A stretch of DNA of 64,000 nucleotides from Sphingobacterium haloxyli (GTDB lineage: Bacteria; Bacteroidota; Bacteroidia; Sphingobacteriales; Sphingobacteriaceae): contig NZ_PVBQ01000002.1 of assembly GCF_002980525.1 (NCBI RefSeq), forward strand, positions 310,001-374,000, read 5' to 3'. This document shows, piece by piece, positions 1 through 8,427 of the stretch. Below the pieces are notes generated by a model, which worked only from the letters and a program-made list of their open reading frames with translations, ran no database searches and was not told where the DNA came from. How positions within the stretch are numbered: the first letter of the stretch is position 1; each line of letters starts with the position of its first letter. Made by a program: the position numbers and the translations under genes.

Positions 1-411
1 GCTGTAGAAAGTGAAAGTACACAGCAGGTGGTCATGGTTAAAGATCATTATGCAAAAGTTTTACTTGCTAAACAAATTATTGAAGAGGATTTGTCAAAGA
101 ACCGTAACATCCCCGAGCTTGCCAAACAGGTAGGTACTAATGTACAATACTTAAAGAAGTATTTTAAGCAATATTTTGGTAAAACGGTTATGAATTACAT
201 CACGGAGAAAAAGATGGAATATGCCAAAGAACTTATCCTTACCGGCAACCACCGGATATCGGATGTGGCTCGAATGACAGGGTATAAACATGCTACCCAT
301 TTCACTACTGCTTTTAAAAGGCATTTTGGCTTCATTCCAAATTCCTTAAAATATAGCTTCCTGCTATTACAGGGGACTGAAATTATAGTAGAGCTAGGTT
401 ATGTTTGGTAA
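1..411 (+). CDS. AraC-family transcriptional regulator, C-terminal part (5' end outside window)
   Basis: The reading frame is open from the first base of the window, so this is the 3' end of a longer gene; the first in-window start-like codon (GTG at 28) is probably internal. The visible ~136 residues are the two helix-turn-helix units of an AraC/XylS DNA-binding domain: a first helix set around 'IPELAKQVGTNVQYLKKYFK' and a second around 'ISDVARMTGYKHATHFTTAF', followed by the usual 'FGFIPNSLK' end. About 20 extra hydrophobic residues follow the domain. Ligand and target genes cannot be read from this fragment. It converges on the nagB-like gene, with a shared hairpin between them. Confidence 0.85.
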   Translation, partial: AVESESTQQVVMVKDHYAKVLLAKQIIEEDLSKNRNIPELAKQVGTNVQYLKKYFKQYFGKTVMNYITEKKMEYAKELILTGNHRISDVARMTGYKHATHFTTAFKRHFGFIPNSLKYSFLLLQGTEIIVELGYVW

Positions 412-429
412 TTTTTATAAAATAATGGC

Positions 430-465
430 AACAAGTGACGAGTAGCTAGATTCCCGTCACTTGTT
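430..465. terminator. Bidirectional hairpin between convergent genes
   Basis: Perfect 11-bp inverted repeat, AACAAGTGACG (430-440) and its complement (455-465), with a 14-base loop, lying between the stop of the AraC-type gene and the stop of the nagB-like gene. Both sides are followed by T-containing but not pure T runs, so it can serve both strands. Confidence 0.6.
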
Positions 466-478
466 ATTCCGTTATTTG

Positions 479-2401
479 TTACGCAAATTTCCATCTCACG
501 AAAGCCTCAATTGCCTCGTAATCTGCCAATCCCAGTTTATGATATAACTCCGCTGTTTCGCTTGTTCGATTTTCCGCACGCACCCAAAATTCACGTGGGT
601 CGTCCCCCGGAAACACAGGCACATCTTTTTGGGATTGGTGTTTAAAGATAGCAAGACGCTTGCGTTTAACTTCTTGTGGAGAAAGTGGAACCGCCATTTC
701 AATCTCGTGAATTGGATATTCATGCCAAGCGCCTCGATACAGCCATAACCAGCAGTCATTTGTCCAGTCATCTGTCTTTGATAGGCGCTTCAAGGCTTCG
801 AACAGTATATCAAAACATACCTTATGCGTCCCATGCGGATCTGCGAAATCACCGGCCGCAAATACCTGATGCGGTTTTACTTTTCGGAGCAATTCCATCG
901 TTTGCTGGATGTCATCTTCATAAGAAACTTCCTTGGAAAACTTACCGCGATCATAGAAAGGTAAATCTTGAAAATGAATATTATCGTCTGGAAGCCCCAC
1001 AAAACGTGCCCCCGCGATAGCTTCTCCTTTGCGTATTAACGCCTTTACTGAACGGATGATTTCGGGATCGACCTGATTTGGCTGTTTTGTTTTGAAAAAC
1101 TCTTTCGCTTCCTTATAGATTTTGGCAGTAACACCGTTGTCATCATCGACAGCAACGGCAAAATCTTGGACAAATTCGAGGTATCGCAATACATCGTCGT
1201 CCCAAACCGCCGTATTGCCTGAAGTTTGATAAGCAACATGCACATTATGTCCTTGATCAGCTAGCCGGATAAATGTTCCACCCATAGAAATGACATCGTC
1301 ATCGGGGTGCGGTGAAAACAGGATAACATTTTTGTGTCCCGGTTCTGCTCTTTCGGGACGATTGGTATCATCTACTCCGGGCTTTCCTCCCGGCCAGCCG
1401 GTGATGGTACGTTGCAATTCATTGAAAATCCTGATATTGATGCTGTATGCAGGCCCTTTTTCCGTTACTAGTTGAGCCATACCATTATTGTTATAGTCGT
1501 CATCGGTAAGCTTTAAGATAGCTTTATTCAATTTCAATGATAACCACACAACAGCTTTTTTTATCAATGTATCGGTCCATGTTACTTCATGTGCTAACCA
1601 AGGCAAATCAAAACGCGTCAATTGTGAAGCCGCATCTCTATCCAGTATAAATTCGACCGAATCAGAAAGTTGGAGGTATGTGGCCGGTATGTCCGACGAT
1701 ATTTCTCCTTCCACAGCTTTTTTTACAATCTGCGCTTTTTTCTCATTCCAAGCCATGAGGACAATCTCTTTAGCTTTAAAGATGGTTCCAACCCCCATCG
1801 TCAGCGCTTTGGTGGGTACATTTTCTTTACCTCCAAAATCACGGGAAGCGTCCCGGCGTGTCAGGTCATCCAATACGACTAAGCGGGTACCCGAGTTTGG
1901 CGCTGAACCGGGTTCATTAAACCCGATGTGTCCTGTCCGACCGATACCTAGAAGCTGGATATCGATGCCTCCTAAATTGGATATTTTCTGCTCATATGCT
2001 TCGCAATAGGTGTGGATGGCATCCTCTGGCAGCGTACCATCAGGAATATTGATATTCTCCTGAAGAACGTCGATGTGGTCAAACAGATGTTTGTTCATAA
2101 AGGTCACATAACTTTGGGGAGCATCAGGTTTCATAGGATAATACTCGTCCAGATTGAATGTAACCACATTTTGAAAGCTTAATCCTTCTTCTTTATGAAG
2201 ACGTACTAGTTCTTTATATACTTTAACGGGTGTGGCCCCGGTAGCCAGCCCCAATACCGCTGTTTCGCCTCTTGCCTGCTTTTCTTTAATGATGGTAGCT
2301 ATACGATTAGCAACATCCGCAGAGGCTTCGTCCTGATTAGCGTACACCTTCACCGGTACACGTTCAAAACGAGTCTCCTCCAATAAGTTTAATCTTGCCA
2401 T
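479..2401 (-). CDS. nagB: Glucosamine-6-phosphate deaminase fused to LmbE/PIG-L-like deacetylase domain
   Basis: 640 residues in two parts. Residues ~15-265 are a NagB/6-phosphogluconolactonase-type domain, which converts glucosamine-6-phosphate to fructose-6-phosphate and ammonia: the 'NLDEYY' motif (D85, equivalent to the E. coli proton acceptor D72) and 'GRTGHIGFNEPGS' (H158, E163). Residues ~355-600 are a PIG-L/LmbE-like domain with the metal motif 'SPHPDDD' (365-369), a fold known for N-acetylglucosaminyl deacetylation. A two-domain protein of this kind could deacetylate and then deaminate an amino-sugar phosphate, but that is inference. The position of E. coli catalytic D141 is a threonine here (T156). 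It is monocistronic and divergent from the siderophore operon. Confidence 0.88.
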   Translation of the reverse strand: MARLNLLEETRFERVPVKVYANQDEASADVANRIATIIKEKQARGETAVLGLATGATPVKVYKELVRLHKEEGLSFQNVVTFNLDEYYPMKPDAPQSYVTFMNKHLFDHIDVLQENINIPDGTLPEDAIHTYCEAYEQKISNLGGIDIQLLGIGRTGHIGFNEPGSAPNSGTRLVVLDDLTRRDASRDFGGKENVPTKALTMGVGTIFKAKEIVLMAWNEKKAQIVKKAVEGEISSDIPATYLQLSDSVEFILDRDAASQLTRFDLPWLAHEVTWTDTLIKKAVVWLSLKLNKAILKLTDDDYNNNGMAQLVTEKGPAYSINIRIFNELQRTITGWPGGKPGVDDTNRPERAEPGHKNVILFSPHPDDDVISMGGTFIRLADQGHNVHVAYQTSGNTAVWDDDVLRYLEFVQDFAVAVDDDNGVTAKIYKEAKEFFKTKQPNQVDPEIIRSVKALIRKGEAIAGARFVGLPDDNIHFQDLPFYDRGKFSKEVSYEDDIQQTMELLRKVKPHQVFAAGDFADPHGTHKVCFDILFEALKRLSKTDDWTNDCWLWLYRGAWHEYPIHEIEMAVPLSPQEVKRKRLAIFKHQSQKDVPVFPGDDPREFWVRAENRTSETAELYHKLGLADYEAIEAFVRWKFA

Positions 2402-2593
2402 TAGGAATAATTATATTGTTTACAACCTGAGTAACAAATTTAACAATAAAAACCTTTCCAATCGAAGAAAGAAGCAAAATCCTGCAAAAAAAAGCATAAA
2501 TCAGGGGTGCAATCGGTTGTTTATATATATTCCCATTTTCCGAATTTGAATATTTATTTTCCGATTGCGTTATTTTCTTATTTAGAATAAATC

Positions 2594-2601
2594 TATATTT
2601 G
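2594..2601 (+). promoter_or_regulatory. -7 promoter box of the xus-like operon
   Basis: TATATTTG fits the Bacteroidota -7 consensus TAnnTTTG and is followed by CACC. The start of transcription would fall about 2608, giving a leader of about 25 bases before the ATG at 2632. I could not find a clear -33 TTTG at the ideal spacing. Confidence 0.6.
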
Positions 2602-2614
2602 CACCGCATTACTA

Positions 2615-2631
2615 TTTAGACCAGTTCTAAA
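2615..2631 (+). promoter_or_regulatory. TTTAGA-N5-TCTAAA inverted repeat, candidate iron-responsive operator
   Basis: Perfect 6-bp arms (2615-2620 and 2626-2631) separated by five bases, ending one base before the ATG of the TonB receptor gene and downstream of the -7 box. A repressor bound here would cover the transcription start and leader. Iron or Fur-type control is inferred from the siderophore operon it precedes. Confidence 0.5.
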
Positions 2632-5100
2632 ATGAAGTTGGAAACATCGATATCATATACAGTAGTTTGTTTATTCACCTTATTGTCAATAACAGTTTTT
2701 GGGCAGCAGAGTACAGTAACGGGAAAAATCCATCTGGCCTCCGGTGAATCCATCAGCCATGCCACGGTACGGGTGAAAGGAACGGATATCAGTAGTATGT
2801 CCGATAAGGAGGGGCGTTACTCCTTAAGTAATGTGCCGTACGGAAAACGAGAAATTCAAATTACGGCTATCGAAATTGAACCTAAAACCGTCCAGTTAAG
2901 AGTAGACAAACCTATGCATGATTTTTCTATCGCGGTATCGACAACAGGTGATATTGCGATAGAGGGTGTGGAGGTAAGCCGGATGACGGAGAAAAAAGCG
3001 ATGGAAACGAGTGGCTTTGCCGTGGCCGTTATTGAAACTAAAGAAGCTTCGCTTCGTAATCTGACAACTAATGAGTTGTTAGATCGGGCAGTGGGGGTAC
3101 GGGTGAGACAAAATGGGGGAGAGGGTGCCCCCATTGAATATAACTTAAATGGTATGTCGGGCAGTACCATCGGTTTGTTCTTGGATGGTATCGAATTGTC
3201 GACGTATGGTTCTTCTTTCAATTTAAATAATATCCCTCCCGCCATGATTGAGCGAATCGAAGTCTATAAAGGTGTTTTGCCTTCTCATTTAAGCGGAAAC
3301 TATATCGGTGGCGCAATCAATGTAATTATGAAAAAGGATGCCTCCGCTAATAATATTACAGCAGCAGTTTCTTACGGGTCGTTTAACACGTACCGAGCAG
3401 ACGTAGGCGGGTTGTATCGCAACCAAAAGAATGGGCTTACTTTCCGGGCTTCAGGTTTTTATAGTCATTCCGATAATGATTACGAAATGTGGGGGAAATT
3501 TTCGAAATATACACACCCGAACGGACGCTTGAGTAGATACTACCGAACCAAACGACCGAATGATAAGTTTGAGACAGTGGGAGGTCGCTTTGAACTAGGA
3601 TTCACCGATGTCAGTTGGGCGGATCAAATATTTGTAGCATATAATGTGTCTGATTCTTATAAGGAAATTCCTCATGGCATAACGATGACCAGACCTTACT
3701 TTGGACGTTTCAATGAATATCAGGCACATGTATTTAGCCTCAACTATAATAAAAGAAACCTGTTCGTTGACGGATTGTCCCTAAATGTTAATGCGGTTCA
3801 TAGCAGACGCAACACTTATTTGCAAGATACAGTCAGTCGAAAATATAATTGGGACGGCACGTTGTTGATGGCGCCGCCTAACACTGATGGCGAAATTAAG
3901 CCTTATCCGCACGCGCCTGGACAAGGACAGCAGGGTGATGCTGTTATGAGTGATATTGATAGAAATATTTCGAACGTCCGTTCTAACTTGGCTTATATGG
4001 TTTATCCAGGACACCGTGTTTCTTTAAACCATAATTTTGAGAAATCGGGCAGAAATGACCGGGACTTGTTGAATCCAGAGAGAAGCCGTTGGATAACTCA
4101 AAACGACTTAACTACCAATATTTTGGCGATGAATTATGAGGCGGAAATGTTCAATGGAAGACTGAGAACCAATGTTTTTGGAAAATACATGCTTTACAAT
4201 ACGCTTCAACATGTTCCGATAAGAGAAGTGGATGGTGCTATCGTCTATGAAGAGAACAGGACAACACGGGACAATAAAGGTTTTGGAGGAACGCTATCTT
4301 ATCAAGCTATAAAAGACGGTTTCTTGATTGCATCAGCGGAAAAATCATTTATTATGCCTACCGATCGCCATGTGTACGGCGAACCGGAAAACAATTTGCT
4401 GCCGAACCCCTACATTTTACCTGAAATGGCGATCAACTACAACATGGGAGCTCGTTACGGCATGGTAAACCTGGGTAAACACAAGTTATCCTTGTACGCA
4501 AACTTTTTCTGGCGTAACGGTTATGATAAAATTATACTACAGACGAGAGAAGACGAGGTTTTGGAAGGCCGTGAGAATCAAGTTGAGGACATACAGGTTA
4601 CGCAATTCATTAACTTATCCAAAACACAATCAATCGGCTTTGAGGGAGAGGTAAATTATATATACGACAATAGATTGAATGTTATGCTTAACTTTTCCAA
4701 ATTCAATTCTTTGTTTAAGGTAGAAACGGACGAAAGAGGCAATCCGAACAGCCTATATAACAGGCAAGTGCCCAATGAACCATTTTTTACGATAAATGGC
4801 AATGTGCAATATCGTTTAAATAATATCTTTCAACAACGTTCGGCTTTGAACCTCTATTATAATACAGGGTATGTAGCCCCATTCAGAACGATCTGGATGG
4901 AGTCTGAATGGTTCACAACCCCTACGCAATTTTCACATGACTTAGGAGCCAGTTATCGTTTTCCGCATGGACGGCTGGTGGCAAGCTTAGATGCAAAAAA
5001 TATATTCAACGCCGAAATTTATGACAATTTTGGTGTACAGAAGCCAGGAAGAGCATTTTATATTAAATTAAACTATACAATAAATAATTTTAACAGATAA
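2632..5100 (+). CDS. xusA: TonB-dependent outer-membrane siderophore receptor, XusA-like
   Basis: 822 residues. A signal peptide (~1-24, ending VFGQ) is followed by a carboxypeptidase-regulatory-like domain (~28-105), a plug domain (~125-235; 'LNGMSGSTIGLFLDGIELS', 'IERIEVYKGVLPSHLSG') and a long beta-barrel that ends in aromatic/arginine residues. No STN signalling domain is visible, so control is probably not by an anti-sigma factor. It lies four bases upstream of a DUF4374 lipoprotein and two genes upstream of a PepSY membrane protein. That gene order is the one known from the Bacteroides thetaiotaomicron xusABC operon, which imports enterobactin-type xenosiderophores. The symbol rests on this synteny; the actual ligand is unknown. 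Confidence 0.85.
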   Translation: MKLETSISYTVVCLFTLLSITVFGQQSTVTGKIHLASGESISHATVRVKGTDISSMSDKEGRYSLSNVPYGKREIQITAIEIEPKTVQLRVDKPMHDFSIAVSTTGDIAIEGVEVSRMTEKKAMETSGFAVAVIETKEASLRNLTTNELLDRAVGVRVRQNGGEGAPIEYNLNGMSGSTIGLFLDGIELSTYGSSFNLNNIPPAMIERIEVYKGVLPSHLSGNYIGGAINVIMKKDASANNITAAVSYGSFNTYRADVGGLYRNQKNGLTFRASGFYSHSDNDYEMWGKFSKYTHPNGRLSRYYRTKRPNDKFETVGGRFELGFTDVSWADQIFVAYNVSDSYKEIPHGITMTRPYFGRFNEYQAHVFSLNYNKRNLFVDGLSLNVNAVHSRRNTYLQDTVSRKYNWDGTLLMAPPNTDGEIKPYPHAPGQGQQGDAVMSDIDRNISNVRSNLAYMVYPGHRVSLNHNFEKSGRNDRDLLNPERSRWITQNDLTTNILAMNYEAEMFNGRLRTNVFGKYMLYNTLQHVPIREVDGAIVYEENRTTRDNKGFGGTLSYQAIKDGFLIASAEKSFIMPTDRHVYGEPENNLLPNPYILPEMAINYNMGARYGMVNLGKHKLSLYANFFWRNGYDKIILQTREDEVLEGRENQVEDIQVTQFINLSKTQSIGFEGEVNYIYDNRLNVMLNFSKFNSLFKVETDERGNPNSLYNRQVPNEPFFTINGNVQYRLNNIFQQRSALNLYYNTGYVAPFRTIWMESEWFTTPTQFSHDLGASYRFPHGRLVASLDAKNIFNAEIYDNFGVQKPGRAFYIKLNYTINNFNR

Positions 5101-5104
5101 GACT

Positions 5105-6517
5105 ATGAAAACTCATTTTTTAAAGTCGATAGTATGGTGTTCTGTACTCGCTACCACATTGGTTGGTTGTGATAAAAATGATGGACCCTCTAATGACCCC
5201 CAAATTTCTGGACCGGACGTATGGGAAAGGAAATACATTACCTTGACAGCAGCTTTTCCAGACGGTGAAGGCACGGCCGGCAATGGGGGAACAATGGCCT
5301 ATGCTATTTCTCCTGAGCAAGCTGCAAATCCAGATTTCGAGATAAATGTTTTCACGAGTGGGTATCCTTTAAGGTCGCAGCGTACAGCACGTGTGCAGGG
5401 TTCGGCAAATGGAAACTTTCTTTATAATATTCAATACACCGGCGACGATGGTGGTATTTTTAACAAATATCGAGTTGAAGGTGCAGATAAATTTGAAGAT
5501 ACGCGTGAAGAAGTAAATACAGAGCCTATACTGGGAACAGCTCCTCGTTGGGTAGTGGCTGCGGAAGGTATTGGTGTGGGCGTATATGCATCAGCACAGG
5601 TTCAAGCGACAGGTGAAGGCGCCGGAGCGGACTTTATCGATGTAAAAAGTACCGCGAGAATAGCTGTGCTAGATCTAGACGATCCGCAAATTAGACGTCA
5701 GCACGAATTTGAAATCCCGTTTACGGCTGAGCAGACGAAAGCCGGGTATCAAATAGGTCGTATCGATGTTCCCGTTTTGAATGCTGCAAAAAATAAAATT
5801 TTTATTGGTTGTAACTTGACAAAAATAGATGTGACAGAGCCATCTGGCGTTAATAATTCCGGTAATCAAACCTGGACTCAAGACGAAAGAGAATTAGGGA
5901 CAGCGACCTTGGTTGTAGACTTTCCTTCTTTAGGCAACCCCAAATTAATTTATGCCGACCCTGCGGTTAGTAAAACAAATAACCACGGTTATCGTACAAT
6001 GACACAATACGTGGGAACGGACGGGAATGTTTATCAAGCAACTGCTACATCTGGTTCACAGATCTTGCGAATCAATAGCTCTACCAGTGAGTATGATAAC
6101 AGCTATAATTTTGATTTAAAAACAGCACTTTCTGCTTCTAATAATATACAAATCAGAGCATGGAGATATATCAAAGAGGGTATCGGTCTTGTATTATATA
6201 CAGAAACCAATGTCGATGGGGGGTATATCGCTGTTATCGATTTGAACGCAAAAACAGCAACCAAGTTAGCAACAGATAATCAAACGGATATCGGTTTTTC
6301 TGGCCGTTCAGCAAATCAATCTGCTGGTATAACTGCTATCACAGGTACATTTGGCCAATTTCAACATATCGGTGTGCACGGGAACAATGTATATATTCCT
6401 ATGACGCCTAATGGAGTAGATGGTAATCTATATATATTTGACTTGGCAACAAAACAAATTAAAAAAGGCGCTAAACTTAAAAACCAATCGGGTAGCTTCT
6501 ATATTGGCGCCTATTAA
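5105..6517 (+). CDS. xusB: DUF4374 surface lipoprotein, XusB-like siderophore-binding protein
   Basis: 470 residues with a lipobox 'TLVGC' (lipidated C22) after a short hydrophobic stretch, so it is probably anchored in the outer membrane beside the receptor. The rest is rich in beta-strand and matches the DUF4374 family in its 'RWVVAAEGIG', 'NNHGYRTMTQYVG' and 'GQFQHIGVHGNNVYIPMTP' segments. In Bacteroides the homologue XusB is a beta-propeller that binds ferric catecholate siderophores at the cell surface and hands them to XusA. The gene follows the receptor by four bases and is followed by a hairpin terminator at 6546. Confidence 0.83.
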   Translation: MKTHFLKSIVWCSVLATTLVGCDKNDGPSNDPQISGPDVWERKYITLTAAFPDGEGTAGNGGTMAYAISPEQAANPDFEINVFTSGYPLRSQRTARVQGSANGNFLYNIQYTGDDGGIFNKYRVEGADKFEDTREEVNTEPILGTAPRWVVAAEGIGVGVYASAQVQATGEGAGADFIDVKSTARIAVLDLDDPQIRRQHEFEIPFTAEQTKAGYQIGRIDVPVLNAAKNKIFIGCNLTKIDVTEPSGVNNSGNQTWTQDERELGTATLVVDFPSLGNPKLIYADPAVSKTNNHGYRTMTQYVGTDGNVYQATATSGSQILRINSSTSEYDNSYNFDLKTALSASNNIQIRAWRYIKEGIGLVLYTETNVDGGYIAVIDLNAKTATKLATDNQTDIGFSGRSANQSAGITAITGTFGQFQHIGVHGNNVYIPMTPNGVDGNLYIFDLATKQIKKGAKLKNQSGSFYIGAY

Positions 6518-6545
6518 TTGCCGGATAATAATAGTTTAAAAATCA

Positions 6546-6583
6546 AATCAGGTAAGACGATTCGTCGCCTTACCTGATTTTCT
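6546..6583 (+). terminator. Intrinsic terminator between xusB and xusC
   Basis: 11-bp stem AATCAGGTAAG (6546-6556) with its complement (6569-6579), continued by CGA/TCG around a TTCG tetraloop (6561-6564) with one mismatch, then TTTTC. It sits 29 bases after the xusB stop and 27 bases before the xusC start. Confidence 0.75.
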
Positions 6584-6609
6584 GTTTCAAAAATGAGAGA
6601 AAAAGGGAA

Positions 6610-8040
6610 ATGAGTAAGCCTAGACGTAATAAGGATAACACAAGCTGGGTGAAAATCCGGAAATTTTTCAACGATATCCACCTATGGGGAGGTTTAGTGT
6701 CGGGTATTATTGTTTTTATCGTCTGTTTGACAGGGACGATTTATGTGTATAATACCGAGTTTCGAGAAGCCGCGCTGTCCGAGTACTATCAAGTAGAAAA
6801 AAAGGGTGAAAGGCTGTCACCAGATTACCTGCTGGCATTGGCGAAGCCTGCTATTGAAGGCAATATAGCGGGCATTAAAGTGCCTTTTTACGAAGGAAAG
6901 GCGACTGCTATTTTATACAATACAGAGCCCAAAGCAAAAGACGGCGAAAGAGCCGATTGGAAGAAAAAGCAAGAGCAGGAGGCGAGCAAAGCAACCGTAA
7001 AATCGGATTCAATAGTGAGCGAACCCCGGCAGGCTACGCAGAGTGTCGCTCATCAACATGGGGTCCACCGTGAAGCTCAAGCAGCAACTAAAGGCGACGC
7101 TGTGGCGAAAGCTCAGGCCAGTCGTCAAGTGTCGCCCGCTGGCGGCGGTGGACGCCGGAGGTTCCCTAATCAGATGATGGTCGATCCCTATACCGGAGAT
7201 GTGCTGGGAGATCCATCCAAGGTGAAAACAAAAACAGCCGAATTCATGGGCAAAATGTTTGGGTTACACCGTTGGTTATTGCTGAACGAGATCGAAGAGC
7301 CGATTATCAACGGGGTGGAAAACCGTAAACTAGGCTCCTGGATTACAGGAACCGCGACGTTGTTATTTTTATTGGGTGTACTGACCGGATTGGTCATCTG
7401 GTTTCCTAAGAAAATGAGGGCTTGGAGGAATGGCTTTAAAATCCGTTGGACAGCCAACTGGAAACGAGTAAATCACGATTTACACAATACGCTGGGATTA
7501 TACACTTGGATTATATTATTTCTCATGGCGGTAACCGGCCCATTTTGGTCGTTTGAATGGTATAGGGAGGGCTGGCAGAAGACGTGGGGGACCTATCAGA
7601 ATCGGAACGCGCCTCGTGAAGAAAAGATTGAACCGGTATCAAAGTTAATCTATGGAAAGCGTGCGATGACGGTCGAAGAAACAATTCTGGCGGTGAATAC
7701 TGCCTTGTCTTATGACGGCGATATTACGATAAATTTTGCTTCAGATAGTACGGGGACAGTCAGTGTTACGAAAAATAAAGTAGGTTTCTTCGCGCCATCG
7801 GCAAGCGATAGGTTGGTATTAGACCAATATACAGGAGAAGTACTGGAGAAAGACATATTCCGGGAAAAATCTATTCGGAACCAGATCGGCAGCTCTGTAA
7901 AAGCGCTACATATTGGTGATGTATACGGACCGTTCAGTAAATTACTGTATTTTATTAGTTGTTTGGTCGCGACGTCACTTCCGGTAACCGGTGTGCTTAT
8001 TTGGGTTAATAAAATGAAAAAGAAAAACAAAAAGCGGTAA
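6610..8040 (+). CDS. xusC: PepSY-associated membrane protein, XusC-like
   Basis: 476 residues with four hydrophobic segments: ~25-47, ~255-280, ~300-325 and ~445-468. These are the PepSY_TM layout of two helices around two periplasmic PepSY-like loops. Histidines at helix ends ('NDIHLWGG', 'VNHDLHNTLG', 'KALHIGDVYG') are those thought to bind haem in this family, which is linked to reduction of ferric siderophores at the inner membrane. The first loop carries a low-complexity insert (~115-180) rich in Ala, Gln, His and Lys. It is the third member of the siderophore operon, but a terminator precedes it, so its expression may be lower than that of xusAB. Confidence 0.8.
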   Translation: MSKPRRNKDNTSWVKIRKFFNDIHLWGGLVSGIIVFIVCLTGTIYVYNTEFREAALSEYYQVEKKGERLSPDYLLALAKPAIEGNIAGIKVPFYEGKATAILYNTEPKAKDGERADWKKKQEQEASKATVKSDSIVSEPRQATQSVAHQHGVHREAQAATKGDAVAKAQASRQVSPAGGGGRRRFPNQMMVDPYTGDVLGDPSKVKTKTAEFMGKMFGLHRWLLLNEIEEPIINGVENRKLGSWITGTATLLFLLGVLTGLVIWFPKKMRAWRNGFKIRWTANWKRVNHDLHNTLGLYTWIILFLMAVTGPFWSFEWYREGWQKTWGTYQNRNAPREEKIEPVSKLIYGKRAMTVEETILAVNTALSYDGDITINFASDSTGTVSVTKNKVGFFAPSASDRLVLDQYTGEVLEKDIFREKSIRNQIGSSVKALHIGDVYGPFSKLLYFISCLVATSLPVTGVLIWVNKMKKKNKKR

Positions 8041-8054
8041 CCTACCGCTTTTTG
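8028..8054. terminator. Bidirectional terminator formed by the 3' ends of two convergent genes
   Basis: Perfect 11-bp inverted repeat CAAAAAGCGGT (8028-8038) and ACCGCTTTTTG (8044-8054) with loop AACCT. On each strand the stem ends in a run of five T. The stem encodes the last lysines and arginine and the stop codon of both xusC and the gene on the other strand. Confidence 0.8.
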
Positions 8055-8392
8055 TTACCTCCGATACCACCAATAATCATTTCAATGATAGCTACAACAA
8101 TAGCGAATAATGATGCAGTCCAGAATCCATCCACGTCGAATTTGGTTCCCATGAGCTTGTCGCTTAACAAGACCATTAATACGGTAATGATAAAGGAAAC
8201 AAGCCCGAATGTCAACCAGTTTAAAGGAAAAGTAAATAGTCTTAAAATACCACCTACAATGGCATTTACCAATCCAATAACTAAGCCCGTTACGATTGCC
8301 CACCAAAAGCCAGCTACTTGTGCTCCTGGAACAATATAGGCCGCGATGGCAATCACTGCACCCGTAATAAATAAGTTGATAATAAACCTCAT
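8042..8392 (-). CDS. Phage-holin-4-2-like small membrane protein
   Basis: 116 residues with four predicted membrane helices (about 3-22, 28-50, 56-78, 90-110) and a short basic tail 'GGNKKR'. The pattern 'YIVPGAQVAGFWWAIVTGLVIGLVNAIVG' followed by 'FPLNWLTFGLVSFIITVLMVLL' is typical of PF04020 (Mycobacterial 4TM holin superfamily IV), a widespread chromosomal membrane family of unknown role. No lysis genes are near, so a phage function is unlikely. It lies 35 bases downstream of mobA on the same strand and may be read through from that operon. Confidence 0.75.
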   Translation of the reverse strand: MRFIINLFITGAVIAIAAYIVPGAQVAGFWWAIVTGLVIGLVNAIVGGILRLFTFPLNWLTFGLVSFIITVLMVLLSDKLMGTKFDVDGFWTASLFAIVVAIIEMIIGGIGGNKKR

Positions 8393-8427
8393 AATAAGTT
8401 GTGCGCTAATGTAATTTATGTTATAAA

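Noticed and set aside
2364..2609. 81-codon minus-strand ORF upstream of nagB
   Set aside because: It overlaps the nagB start in another frame and covers the promoter region; no family pattern is visible.
8042..8392. Possible prophage remnant from the holin-like gene
   Set aside because: PF04020-type proteins are common on bacterial chromosomes, and no endolysin, integrase or structural gene is near.
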